The notes under the pieces were generated by a model, which was not told the origin of the DNA, made no database searches, and saw nothing but the letters and a program-made list of their open reading frames with translations. Positions 51,815 through 63,930 of a stretch of 64,000 bases of DNA are shown here, one piece after another. The DNA is taken from contig VWYX01000403.1 of NCBI GenBank assembly GCA_013396525.1, forward strand, positions 39,182-103,181. Reading direction: 5' to 3'. Every line of letters begins with the position of its first letter. Position 1 is the stretch's first letter. A program made the translations under genes and the position numbers. The DNA comes from Chaetorhynchus papuensis (Eukaryota; Chordata; Aves; Passeriformes; Rhipiduridae).

Positions 51815-51990
51815 TGCAAATTAATCATTATAACTTTTAACTGAGCTAATGTAAGCGTCATATGTTGCTAATTACACAATACAGGGGGAAAAAAATTGCA
51901 AATGAATTTAAATGCTTAATCTAATCAGGATGGCAAGTTGTGTTTTAATTACAAATTGTTGTGTAGCAGCAAAACATCTGCTGCAATTCA
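51815..51990. promoter_or_regulatory. candidate conserved non-coding element with octamer-like words
   Basis: The block carries GATGTGCAAATTAATCATTA near 51810, TTGCTAATTACACAATAC near 51865 and ATTGCAAATGAATTTAAATGC near 51896. These combine octamer/POU-like TGCAAAT words with homeodomain TAATTA cores. Non-repetitive, with sharp composition change against the GC-richer flanks. Inference only. Confidence 0.32.
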
Positions 51991-52910
51991 GCGGCTCTGG
52001 TTCCACAGCAAACTCCCGCTGTGCCTCGCTCGTGTGCTCAGGTCCAGCTCTGACCCCCAAGGCCCCAGGTGGCTGCAGCCATGGCTGGGGACAGCAGGGA
52101 CATCCAGGGGCAGTGAGGACGTGCCACCCACGCCTGGCATGAGGAAACACCCACCCTGAACATCTCTCTCCAGTAACATCTTGCAACAAGGGCTCCTTAT
52201 GGACACCTTCAAGCTCGGCATGTTCAAACCCCTGTTTGTCACCTCTCCTTTAATCTGAACAAACCTTTGCACACACAGAGGCAGAAATCTCTGTGATCTT
52301 CCTCCAGCTCAATGCTTCTCAATTCACATAAGCAAGAATCAAGAGACATCTTTGGAGCCTGTTTCCCCTATGCCCTCACAGTTAAGGAGAAAGGAAAAGT
52401 AAAATGGGATTAGGATAAATAAATAAACAAACTCCCGAACTTTGTAGTGCCTGGAGCAGGTTTTTACAACAAAATTAAAATCCCTGAATATTGTGGTTTT
52501 TAATGGAGACACTGATACAGCCAAGCAGCTACAGCATGGCAATGCACCTGCACAATGCATCACCTTGGGAATGTGGCACTGTGAGGTCGGTGATGATGAC
52601 ACTGCTCACCATCCGACTGACCCTGCAGAAAAACATCCACTTGATAACAATAACTCTGCTGGTAGTTAACCAGAGTGTTTCAGTGAGGACAGAAAGCCTC
52701 TGAAATGTATGGCAGAAACATAGTTATCTAAAAAAAGCAAAGACAATCTATTGTTTCTTATATTATTTTTAACTTGATACATCCCCTACTTGTCAAAAAG
52801 AGGGGGGAAAAAAGCCCTACAGCCTCTGAGAACATTAATTTGCTTTAGATTTTGCCAGTTACCCACAGTAAAGCAAAAACCTGCAGTATTTTTGCTTGGG
52901 TTTTTTTTGA

Positions 52911-52925
52911 ACACCAGGGGGCTGA
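52911..52925 (+). promoter_or_regulatory. CTCF-like core motif
   Basis: ACACCAGGGGGCTGA matches the CTCF core CCAC-C-AGGGGGC closely, with mismatches at the edges. A single motif match is weak evidence of occupancy. Confidence 0.3.
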
Positions 52926-55900
52926 TTACTGTGAAATGATCTTAGGCTTCTCCCACTAAGTGGACAGATGGATTGCTACTTTTGCAACTTCTTTTTGCAG
53001 CCTTGAATTCAGTTGCTGGCGGGAGGCTCCGTTCCAGCTCTCCCCAGCATCATTTCTCTGCTTGCACTTGTCATCTCACTTCCCAGCCCGAGGCTGGGGT
53101 ATGGAAAAGGCTCTCTGCAAGCACAGGAGCGTGCACACCCCCTCCCCCAGCTGAAGGCTGGACCCCGGTGTGTCAGTACCACACGGGCTCTGCACCTCTC
53201 TCGTGCCCGCCCTGGGGGAGAGGGAATGGCACAGGCACACCAGAGCCCACACCTGGATTTTCGTGCCAAGGAAGCTGGTGGTGGTGAAACTGTGGAGACA
53301 AATAGCACCAGCGCTAGACAGACCAAAATGAGGTCTCTCCGGCATTCCAGCAAACAATCTGCAATTTAGAGAGTTCTGCAAGGTGCGAAAGAAACAAAAA
53401 GCACTGCTAGGCAAAAGTCATCTCCTTCGCTTTTTTTAAAAAGAAACATTTTACAAAGTGCAAGCTGAAACGCTGCCAGGCTCCATCCCTGCTTCCCTGA
53501 CAAACACGGAGAGCCCGTTCAAAGCGGCTCATGAATGGTCAGGAACAATGGGGGTCTCAGTCCAGCAGCCTTTGCATTCACAGCCCTCCACTCTCACAGG
53601 CAAAACACAGCTGGCCAGGAGAAGAACTCAGAAGAAACTCCTCAGCATGCAGGGAAGGGAACTGCTCGTTCAGAAGGTGCTTTTCAGGAACTGATCCCCT
53701 GAGGGGACACTGCCTGAGGTGCCCACTGTTGGGCATCACCCCACTGCAGCTCGGGGACTGCAGCCCCTTTAAGATGAAGACAAGGGACAGAAGGAGGAAA
53801 CACTCAGTTTGATCCGAGGAAGTGAAAAACCTCGGGAAAAGCAAACTGCCAGCCCCGGGAATGACTAAGCACAGAGCCAGGCAACGCAGAGCTGGCTAAG
53901 GCAGCCACACAGCACACGGTCCCAGATCTGTGCCAGTTCTGAAGGTGTGCTGTATGGAAAAACCATTTCTGGAGAGAATAAAACCAAACCTAAAAACAAG
54001 GACTCGATTCTTTAGCAAGCCACATGATCTGCCTGAGTTTATAAGCATCTCCATGCGTCTGTAACTCCAGCTGATGCACAGATAGCAATATATGGGTCAA
54101 TAATCGTTTATCTAAAGATGTGTGTCAGCCCATCTCTCCTCCGCTCTCTGACAAACCTTTTACAAGAGCCACTTACTTTAACCCTGAATTATCTGCCTCT
54201 GCTCATCTTCAGGGAGAATCATCACGGCAGAGAAAGAAGCAGGCAATTCCCTGTGATCTGAAAGCTCACTTTCTAAATCAAATCAATTTTTCTAACATAA
54301 TTTGCCTCATCTAAATCACTGACCCATGCATTTTCTCACTATCCTTTGACAAGAGCTGCACCAATTGAAGCAAAGCTAAAACACTTCAACCAGACCAATT
54401 CATAGAAGTCTTTAGAGGAATTCTTTCATTGCTGTAATTAATTCTTTAAGTACCACAGTGGGATACTCTGAATTCAAACCCAGCCCAAGGAGTAATGATT
54501 ATACTAATGGGAGAAGCTGCACAGTAAATAAATGCAAGTGCCCTGCTGAAAGAGATCATTTTCAATAGGAGACTGCCATTGAGGGAGATAACTGTATTTT
54601 GGAGATAATAACTCAGATGATGAAGTCCCACAGACTGGAGTCTGATGCAACAATTTCCAGACTCCTCACATCTAAGGGATGAGCATTTTGACAGATAGTC
54701 GTTAGAACTGGGGCTGCTCCAGCTCTCAGCCCTTTGAGGAGGTGTGGGGACAGAGGGCCCAGGGCAGTTCAGGAAATCACCTGACAGTTTGCTGGTTGGT
54801 GCAGGAACCAAAGCAATGACTTCCCTTTGGCTTTCCCTTTCTGTTAATAGGTTAAACGCAATAAAACCTTCTTAAACATTTAATGTATTGGGCTTCAATG
54901 TGCTCAGAGAAAGGGAAGGAGATGCTTTAACTCTGGATGAGCAGGATACTTTGAGAGGACAAAGTTGAAGCTGTACCCTGGAGCTGATAGCTGTCTCCCA
55001 GGGCTTACAGCAGACTCCAATAATCTCATTTTGACACTATAATAAGTGAAATAAGGTGCACAACATGGACATGAGGGGTTTAAAAGGGCATGTCTGAAGA
55101 ACAGCTCCTCAGTGCAATCCCTGAAAAGATGTCCCCAGTCCCCATGGGCTGTTCAGCTTTATCACACCAAGGAGGTGATGAGATGGGCACCACCATCTGG
55201 GCTCTCCTCTGCAGGGCTGTCTTTGATTTTAGCAATAAAGAACAATAATTCCATCTTTTCATTTCTGCTTATGACTTCCCATAAAAATGGTAATGTGCTG
55301 GTGCAAATCAAACACAGCAGAAGAACCAAGTGGTGCCAACTCTGGGGCAGACAGAGAGCCCTTACAGAGAGCCTCAGCACTGCCTGGGGTTGGGGCTTGG
55401 AGGTGCCAAGCAGCTCAGGCACCAAAACAAGCCAGGGCTGAGGCGTGGAGGAGGAGACAGTGCCCGAGCATTGCTCAGCACACCAGGGCCAACTGACTGG
55501 CCATGAACCTCAGCAGCCTCCACCCAAGGTGAGCCTCACTCCCTAAGGAGCAGCAGCAAAACATCAGCTGCCATCAAAAAACAACCCCAGAGCCCAGTTT
55601 CACACAACACCTCTGCTCTCTGTGCCAGCAGGGCTTAGGCTTTGGGCTACTGCCCCAGGGCCCCTCGTGGGGATGATGGAGAAGACAGACCATGGCTTTG
55701 ATGGTACCCACTTTCTTTACTAAAGCCCTTTGAGATCTACAGGTGAAAGAATGAAAAGAAAAAAAATGCCTTAACTGCAATAAAATCCATGCTATTTTCT
55801 GTTTATCTCTTGCTTGTTTCTCCTCTTTAACAGAGTTGAACCATTTTTGCACCAATACTCATGCTACTACTCCTAAGCAAAACCCCCAAATGAGTAACTG

Positions 55901-56645
55901 AGCTGCGGTAAAAAAAAAAAAATAAAGAGGAAGAAACCTTTGTATATTAATTTTCATGGCTGTCAGAGATGAGGATTTAATGATGTTAGTATCTAAGCTT
56001 CTCCATTATTTCCAAACACCTTGGAGCAGAATGTCTTAGTGGGAGATGAATTAGATAGTGCGACTGTAACTGCCTTCTGAGTGTTTTCAGAACATAATCT
56101 GTGGCTCATCACCACGTGCATTCCAAGTCCTTGCCCTCTCTTCCCCAAATAACCTCCAGCTGTAAATGTATTTACATGCTGCGTATTGACAAGCCAGACC
56201 CAGTTCCTTTTTTTGAGCATTTCCCACTCACTGTTTAACCATTTGTCCCCATTTAATAGATTTTCCTGGGTTTGGTCTTGGGCAGGTATTAGGGATGGAA
56301 GCTGGGAACTCAGATCATCCAATAACCAATGGAATGAAGAGAAGAAGGAAAACTGTAGGCGGAATACAGGAGAGGTCTAATGGGCTGCAGAGCTCTCTGC
56401 CAAGGGAAGCAGCAGAAGTCCTGCATCACTGAAAACCAGCCACGCTCAGGAACAGGCTGTACCCAACCACCAGAGATGGCAAAGACAGTTTATTTGCCAA
56501 CTTTTCCAGCTCTAATTCCCATGATTTGGAGAGGCTGAGGCACGCTGGCCTTTGAGCTTGCCCTGACAGAAGCTTGCTGCTTCCAGCGAGCTCTTACCAT
56601 CCTCTCTGGGTGCCTCTGTTGCAACCTTTTAAAAGCCTGTTTGAC

Positions 56646-56658
56646 TGTGTGTGTGTGT
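56646..56658 (+). repeat. (TG)n microsatellite, short
   Basis: Six to seven TG units. No other feature is associated. Confidence 0.85.
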
Positions 56659-58681
56659 TGTGCCCTCTTTGCACTCAGTGAAAGACAATCAGACCTTGTG
56701 TTATTAGTCCCTGCTACCCCCAGCTCTCTGAGTACCCTTGAAAACCCTCTGTGACATTTCGGACTGCTGTGGCCCCACAGAGTCAGGGACAGAGGCACTG
56801 GGGGTGGATGGCTGTTGTCTGTCACCAGACGGGGTGCTCACACTGGCCAGGGACTTGCCCCAGGCAGACATCCAGACCAGCTCCTTCCAGAACTCATCCT
56901 GGATTTGCTCCTTTTTCAATGAAAATCTGGGTACCAAGACCAGTCAGCAGCTAACTCTTTGCTCAGTTTCTAATTACTGCTCGTTGCATAGAAACCTGCT
57001 CCATCTGCTCAAGGGCTCCCTTTTAGGGCACACGGGCTCTGTCTTTTCTTTGGTGTGAGTTTCATCCTTTTTTTGGAGCTGCAGCATAAATGTCTGTTTC
57101 AAGAGCTGCAGCATCCATTAGACAGCTCTCCTTGCCCATTGTGGTGAAAGTCTTGCTGCTAAGCAAAAGCTGTGGCTAATTGACAACAACTCCTAAACTG
57201 AGATATAAAGTAGCTGCGTCTGTCACTCATGCAAACAGCAATGGCAGCTCAGCTGCTAAATAATGGAAAATGGTTCATTTTTCTGACTCGGGGAAGATCC
57301 TTTATGAAAGAAATGAATGTCTCCAGTGCTGTGGAGCCAAGCCCTGATCATTCCTGCATCTTAAAAAACTAACATTGCCCATAAAATTCCTAAGTAACAT
57401 AAACCCTGTTCCTTTCACTACTCTCCCAATCAGAAAAACTGGATTTAAATCACCTGCTGGCAGGTTTATTACAGGGCCCACAAGCAGATAAGGTCCTGTG
57501 CACCAGCCCTCTGCACTTAATGGGAAATAAATCTCTGCTTTGCCATCTGTTTTTGAAATGTTTCCATACAAGCTAAACAAAAAACCCAAAGATACGTGCA
57601 GCTCTCATTTAACCTTCTAAAGGATTTTATTTCTGGGGTAATGAGGATGACGTTGCTCCCCTCTCTAGCAAAAATGCTTTTCCTCCTCAGGCTGATTCCC
57701 CTTAAGGCTCCCTCAGCCCATGACCAAACTCTCCCAACGTTGTGTATTTAGGGCATGCATTATGCCCGTGTGGATAAATAGGCTCGGGAGAGGGACAGCT
57801 GCTTGGCCAGAGGCACCGATTCCCACACCATCCCATGGGCTGGTACAAGTGGAAACACCATTCCTGGAGCCTCCTGAGCCCTTGGCTTGGCCAGAATGAG
57901 GATTTTGATCCCTTCTTCTCCATTTAGCTCCAGTTTGAATTGCATCAGGGGTTCTTTTCCCCAGCATTTCTTTCCATCGCCAATGCCAAGCTAAAGCTGC
58001 CCAGCACGAGTGGTTTCACACTATCCCCTCCCCATAAGCAGAGCTGTGGTCCTTGCACAGCCTTTAACCAGATGGCAGCACCATCCCCAGGCAGGAGGAT
58101 GCAGCCATGCAACCACAGAGCGCCGAGCACCCTCTCACCAAGATTTAGCAGCTTTGTCACTAAAAGCCCAGGTTCCTGCCACTGCAGGTCTTCTCCTCCA
58201 CTGCAGGGGAAGCGATGGGGCAGAGCAGCTCCTGAGGGCCAGCTGGTGCAGGCACGGTGAGATGAGCAGAGCTGGTTTACATGCAGTTTCCAATTAGTTT
58301 ACTCAGCAGACGGCAGCCTCGTGGAAACCCCTCTGTTCCTGGCTATCCCTCACCCCTCAGGGCACCCCTTTGCTTCCTCTCTGACTACCATCACCGAAAA
58401 AAAAATCAGGAAAAAAACAGAGTTAAAATCAAATGCTACACTTCATTTTCTCTCCTTGCCTGAAGTTGCAAGAGACAAGATAGGACATAATCGCCACTTT
58501 TAAAATCATCTCCTATGACAGGCAAATTGATCAAGTGGAGAGGCTGGGCTGCTTTTGAACTTAAACAAACTGATTTTCCATGAAAGATGGTGTTTACATT
58601 GCCTCTCAATAGCCTGCTGAAATATGCATTCCTCCTGCCATTTCATCACCAAAATTTGTGAGGAAAGAGTGGTTTTGGGGT

Positions 58682-58719
58682 AAAAAAGAAGGAAAAAAGA
58701 GAAAAGGAAAAAAGAAAGT
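58682..58719 (+). repeat. purine-rich A/G simple repeat
   Basis: Close to 38 bases of A runs broken by single or double G. Low complexity. Confidence 0.85.
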
Positions 58720-59319
58720 GCGCTTGAATCTGGAGCACATCATAAATTCATGAAGCTTTCTGAATGCTGTCAGAAACAAACATTTATGTAAACAAAGAAA
58801 AGCTCAAAGCGTGTTGCAAGAGAGTTTTTGGGTAGCGTGGAAGAAACGTTAATATTTACGTTGCACCCGAGACTGAAGTCCATTGTGCGAGGTACTGCCC
58901 AAAGAGCAAAGTCCCTCCACAAGGAGTTCACCCACCACACACACTCCAGCAGCCCTTGCTCTACTTCCCATTGCAGCACTCTGTGTCACGGAGGGGAACG
59001 GGAATACCCAGGGAAAGCCAGACACTGAGCAATCCCATCCCCTCTGTAAATTGTCTCCGGGGACCTCTTTGCTTGTAATTTCTGCCTGCCCAACCTCACA
59101 TGGGAACCGCTTCCTCTGAAATGCCAGCTGGGAAACTCCCGACAACATGAAATCGAAGCATCTTCCACGACATCTAGAGCACCACATGGTAACTCACACT
59201 CCACAGCCTCCATGGAAATAAATGCGAGAGGATCTGACAGCCGTAGTCAGGAAAGCACCACGTGCCAGCACATCAGAGAGCCACTGACAGGGCTAAGAGC
59301 TAAAGCTACGCCAACAAAC

Positions 59320-59430
59320 CAAGTCACCGCTCGTCATTAACAAACATTAGTTGCATTTAGGCAGGGAGAGAACGGGGAACCAAGTTCAGCGAATTAAATT
59401 TGTTGAGCTGACAGTATTTATTTCAGTGGG
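59320..59430. promoter_or_regulatory. candidate conserved non-coding element
   Basis: A block with CGTCATTAACAAACATTAG near 59332 and AGCGAATTAAATTTGTTG near 59388, with retained CpGs. Non-repetitive. It resembles other homeodomain-rich blocks in this intron. Inference only. Confidence 0.25.
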
Positions 59431-61014
59431 ATGGCTTCTCGTTCACTGGGAACTTTATTAAGGCCGGAAGACCTTGGTTTAGCTTGCTTCATGCAGGATG
59501 TAGGGGGCTGCCACCTCCCCTTTGCTCCTCTGAGACAGGACAGGTCTGCAGCCACCTGCACAAGCGAGACATGGGGCTTGGTGAAGCCACCTCTCCATCA
59601 CAGCAAAACCTGGGCTTCGTAACAGCATCAAGCACCAAGGTCAGGACAAGCAGCACAAGTTGCCATAACCCAACATTACGAGTAATGACACCCCTCCCTC
59701 CACTTTTCAGCGAGGGGCCCTGCTGGGACACAGCCAGCACAGACCTCCTGAGCAGCCTGGCTGCAAAACACATTTCTGAGGAGCTACGGAGAAGGGCAGG
59801 ATGACCCCACCTCATGGAACCTCCATCCCACTGGCACCAACGGCAAAACCCTGCACAGCCTAAAGCCCTGTGTAACCCAAATCCCTGTGCACCCCCATGG
59901 TGCACAGACACTTCTCTCCAGGCGCTTTGAAATGAGGGAGTCCTTGCCCAGGGACTGTGCCTTTCAGACTGCTGCCTGGGCTCAACCAAATCCATGATGG
60001 CAAACTCATCACAGCAATTAAATAAATGGAGCCATCTCTGGCTCAGGAATGCATCCTTCATCCAAAAAATCCTTCCAGAGACACAAACCCTGTCCCAGTC
60101 TTGGCAACCCTCTGCTCTGACCTCCTGCAGCTGCTCCTGGGCTCATACCTTCCTCACCACACTAAGCTGCTCTAAACACAGAGATAATAGGGCTGGGAGT
60201 GACTATCATTATACAGCAAATTAATTGTACTTTATTGATTTTTATATTTTAATGTAACTATTTTGACATTCAAACCTCAAGAGACTCTATTGATCAGCCA
60301 GAGTCAGGTGTCAGCAAGCAGAGTTCTGTGACCAAGCCCCACAAATTGAAGAAAATAATCACAACCCAAAAACCAGTGAGACTTCGGCATTTCAAGTACG
60401 CAAAGGAGGCTGCAGCACCAGTGACAGGAAATCCTGAAGAGAAAAATGCTGTGCAGGGCAAGTCACACAGTTGCCTCCTGCATTCCCAGAGAGCCCAATG
60501 CCGATCACAGCAGCAATGCATAAATCCAGAGTAGCTCCACTGACTTCAGAGCAGCTGTTCTAGATTTATGTTGATGGGAAGTAAAATCAGGGTATCTGAA
60601 ATATTCTGCTCTAATGGATGCTGGAGCAAAAGGCACTATAATAATTTCAGACTTCTCCCCCCAGCCCACTATCCCCCACTTCACATCAATTTGAACAGTC
60701 ATTGCATAAAATATTGGGATCTGCACTAAGCTGGGGAAAATAAACTACATTTCAACAGTTTGTATGATAATGTTCTGCATGTCTATTGTACAGTAGATAA
60801 TACACGTCTTTCATTTCTGTTCCTAAAGAGCCTCTGAATAAAAAGTGTCTCCATATTAGGCAGAGTGATACAGGGACACATAATAAAATAAGCATAATGT
60901 CTCTCCACCCACGCCCCCCTGGAGCCAGAGTCTAAAAGCAATCGCGGGTCCTTCCTCAAGCACAGCTGACAGCAGCCCAAGCGCATCCTACAGGGGCTGA
61001 AGGAGCGTGTTCAG
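59431..61014. other. intronic DNA with no recognised gene
   Basis: Overlapping open frames at 59430-60060 have no domain content. A stretch of about 35 bases at 60170-60210 resembles the CR1 3' terminus on the minus strand, but it is too short to call. 60220-60260 is very AT-rich. Confidence 0.5.
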
Positions 61015-62060
61015 TGAGCTCTGCACGCCCCGTTCCTGCGCTGCGCTGCCCCGCCGCCAGCCCCGCGTTCCCACACCCGCTCCGGGGTGCAAGGCAGCGG
61101 AGCGAGCCGGTGACACAGCACCAGGCAGGAAAACAGAATATTCAGGTAACTCATCCAGCTCGCTCACAGGATACCTATTCATATAACCTCGGAGACAGCT
61201 CCGCCGCCGCCAGCGAGGAAGGCGGCCAAAACCTTGCCTAGATGCCAGCAACAAACGGGGGCCTGCTGCCAGCGAGAGACATCCTCGAGATCAGCGTGAG
61301 CGGCCCTCGGCTGCCAAACACACACGCACACCCTCTGCTCGCAGCCGTGCGCGCCAGCAGCCGGGCCGCCAGAGACCCGGGGCAGGAGAGTGATCTCTTA
61401 ATTGGACCTTCACAAAGCTATTTAGGGGACCTGCCTGACAGGCGAACAAATGCCACCCGCTTTGATGAGGCTGGAGAAACTCAGCCTGGTGTATCTCCGG
61501 TCCCCGCAACGCAGCCTGCCCAGAGCCGGCCCCGACAAGGGGGAAGGGAGGGAGCTAAGGCAAATAAATAGAGAAAAATGGCAAGAGCCCAACGCGACCG
61601 TCTGTATGAGCTGGGAGCTTTGCAGAGATGGCAGCACCGCGCCATGACTCATGCAGGTGTCTCTCCCGTCTGCAACAACCCAAACCGAGATGCGGTTCGT
61701 TAACCCCTGTAATCCAGAGGAGAAAGCCGACTTGGATCACAGCGAGCTGCAGGAAGATCGGCACAGCCCCGGAGGGAGGCGTTCCCGGGCTCTGCCACCG
61801 CTTGCCTCTCTCTGAAGAGCTTTCACCAGATCCCAAACCCCCTCTCCACACGCAGACATTGCTGCGGTCCACGCCAGGGGTGGGACGGGGCAGGGGCAGC
61901 GCTCCGAAAGCGGAAGGATGCTACGGCCGAGAGAGGAGAGCGGCGCAGGCGGGGAACGCGCTCGTTGTTCACAGCTCGAGCTGAGAGCGCACTGCGAGCT
62001 CCTAACGCGCACATTGAGCAGGGAGGGCTCAGAGCAGCGGAGAGGGATGGATACGTCGGT
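61015..62060. promoter_or_regulatory. second CpG-rich block, just inside intron 1
   Basis: About 1 kb with dense CpGs, for example CTCCGCCGCCGCCAGCGAGG near 61199, GTGCGCGCCAGCAGCCGGGC near 61348 and GAACGCGCTCGTTG near 61954. It lies about 1.8-2.8 kb downstream of the start codon in the sense of the gene. I see no alternative first exon with a signal peptide and a phase-1 donor on the minus strand. It could be an extension of the promoter CpG island, an intragenic enhancer, or the start of an unannotated non-coding RNA. An AP-1-like TGACTCA is at 61645-61651. Confidence 0.5.
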
Positions 62061-62243
62061 AGGTTTGCAGCCACAAACTGTTTCAAAGTGGGTTTCCATA
62101 TGTTTAAGCACTCAGAGCGCTGGAAGAATTACACCCACAGCCCAATCTCACCATGGTAGCTACCCACACAGGAGGAGACGGGAGGGGGGAATATCAGGGA
62201 AAAGATTATCATTAATATGTCAAAGCAATAAATAAAAAAGGTT

Positions 62244-62265
62244 AAAAAAAAAAAAAAAAAAAAAA
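62244..62265 (+). repeat. poly(A) tract, 22 bases
   Basis: The longest homopolymer in the window. It is preceded by GCAATAAATAAAAAAGGTT, which contains an AATAAA hexamer. I cannot recognise a retroposed transcript upstream of it, so I call it a simple repeat. Confidence 0.9.
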
Positions 62266-63169
62266 CAGAAAACCTAATCTTTTGCTGCGCCTAACTCTCT
62301 CCTGGATCAAAGGAGAGCCGCACGGCATACAGGGCATGGCAGCGACCACAGAAAGGCACCATTCCGCGGGGCAGTGCTGACCCACGGGCAGCCCGTGCCC
62401 TGTGGTCGGTGCCCCACTCCCCACAAGCTGCACCCCACTGTCCACGCTCTGCACCCTGGTCCCGGTTGTCCTGCTCAAGAGGATTTCCGAGTGCCTCCGT
62501 GGCTGCGCACACCCCAGCCAAGGAGGGAGATGGAGGGCAGGGGTAAGCCGTGCTTTTTGGGGTGAGCAGAGCAAGGACCCCCTGCTGTCCATCTTCTGTG
62601 CGTCCCCAAGGCTGATGCCTCCTTCCTAGCAAATTGTTCCTGCTCTCCCCTTGGAAGCCTTTCCTAAAACACTTCCCTACCACAACACACTCCCTTATGC
62701 CCTCCCCAAGAACGACAGATGCTGCTATTACCCCTCCCATGGATCGTTCATGTTTCACCTGAAATCCTTGCATTTAAGCATATTCCTAAAACCCCCGTGA
62801 AGTTTCCCCAGTAGCCCAAGCTCCACGCTACGGCCAAACGCAAGCACCGTCCCGAGAAGCACTAAACGCAAATGAATCCCCGAGCAACTTCAGCACCGAT
62901 GCACCTTAATTAATTTGCTTTTTACAACCCCTATTTATTAGAAACAGCATCTGCCAGGGAGCTCACGGGAGCACGCAGAGGAGAACGTCCCCAGAGTGAA
63001 GTCCTGCTAAAGACTTTCCCAGGGGCAGCGCTACGGCTCTGCCAGCACGGGGGTGAGCCCTTCCCCAGCAAACACCCGCAATTGGGACCCGAAACGCTGC
63101 TCCCAAGTTCAGCTGGTGGGGGGGATAAAAAAAGAAAAATAAAAGAACAGAACAAGAGCATCTCCCAGC
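62266..63169. other. intronic DNA between the two CpG-rich blocks
   Basis: GC-moderate sequence with open frames on both strands but no domain content. 62890-62940 is AT-richer. It contains TTCAGCACC at 62889-62897, half of an RE1/REST site, without a matching second half. No exon was recognised. Confidence 0.5.
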
Positions 63170-63845
63170 CGCACTCCCTGGCCGGGCGCGCTGCCTCGCA
63201 GCTGGCCGTGATGGAGGGAATCCCACCTGAGCCCAATCAAGGGCCAGACCCCGCTCCCCGCCAGCCCACGGAAACCTGTCCTTCTCGGAATTAAGCGCAA
63301 AAAAGGTTGCACAGGTATTTTGTTACCGCAGGGATGTAGCTCCTGCACATCTTTCCCCCCACCCGCGCCCACGGATAGCCAGAAAGAGCGAGGAGCATCA
63401 GGGAGGAACGGGGGTCGGCCGCCCCCTGGGAGACCCCAAATCCCACGACCCTTCTCCATCCCCCAGAGCTCCGGCAAGCCCAAACTTTTCCTTTTTTCCC
63501 CCCAAGTCAGCAGCAACGCACTGGCAGCAGCCGGGCAGCCTTCGCGCAGGGGCCCGGGAGCCCGCGACACGCGTGGGGACAGTGAGCACACGGGGAGGCA
63601 GCGGGGGCTGCGGAGCTGGATGGGGACTTCTCGGTGCGCCCCAGAGACGGGGCTCGGAGCGCGTTCCACCCGCAGCGTTGCGCGGAGCGCCGGGGGGAGC
63701 CAGGGGAGGGAGGGCTGGGATGGGGGGAAACGGCCATAAATAAAACCGGGGAGGGGGGGAGATATAAAATAAACACAAACAGTTAAAACCAAACCAAACA
63801 AACAGAAGCACAGTGCCGGGGTCGCGGCGGCGGGACCGGGGTTAC

Positions 63846-63930
63846 CTCGGCACAGGAGCAGCAGCGGCGCCAGGAGCAGCGCGGGGCCCCGGGAGAGCAT
63901 CCTCTTTGTTCCATGCCCAGAAGTAGTCAT
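63846..63930 (-). CDS. TMEM132B: TMEM132-family protein, coding exon 1 (signal peptide); probably TMEM132B
   Basis: This 85-bp coding stretch encodes residues 1-28 and ends in phase 1 at a GTAACC donor. The peptide has a polar, basic start (Lys9, Arg10) followed by a leucine-rich core (PALLLAPLLLLC, 16-27), a classic signal peptide for the type I topology of TMEM132 proteins. The ATG lies in a good Kozak context (CAGCACC before ATG). A second in-frame ATG at codon 11 (63900-63898) would leave an even more typical signal peptide, so either start is possible. Joining to exon 2 gives Val29 across the junction and then VESRGGIMDSIQRF. Exon 1 is poorly conserved between paralogues, so the assignment rests on phase, signal peptide, CpG island and position. 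The open frame beyond the donor is intron. Confidence 0.8.

Larger units (their letters stand above)
51991..59319. other. intronic DNA with no recognised gene
   Basis: Mixed unique intron. 53000-53350 and 55100-55700 are GC-richer and give overlapping chance open frames. Simple repeats are a (TG)n run at 56646-56658, an A run near 55910-55922 and a purine tract at 58682-58719. No retroelement family was recognised. Confidence 0.5.
1432..63845 (-). other. intron 1 of the TMEM132-family gene (about 62.4 kb)
   Basis: The intron is bounded by GTAACC at 63845-63840 (minus strand) and a pyrimidine-rich acceptor ending CCCGCAG at 1432. Exon 1 ends in phase 1, and exon 2 begins TGG, which restores a valine codon and keeps the family frame open. 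A very long first intron after a signal-peptide exon is typical of TMEM132 genes. Inside it I see only candidate regulatory blocks, a few decayed retroelements, simple repeats and one assembly gap. No nested protein gene is supported on either strand. Confidence 0.85.

Noticed and set aside
60170..60210. Short CR1-like 3' terminus on the minus strand
   Set aside because: Only about 35 bases resemble the CR1 end, and the adjoining sequence is plain AT-rich DNA.
62889..62910. RE1-like half-site TTCAGCACC near the promoter
   Set aside because: The second half does not match the RE1 consensus at any usual spacing.
63109..63845. Continuation of the exon 1 open frame for more than 240 codons
   Set aside because: A consensus donor at 63845 ends the exon in the phase needed for exon 2. 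The sequence beyond it is proline/arginine-rich translation of GC-rich intron.
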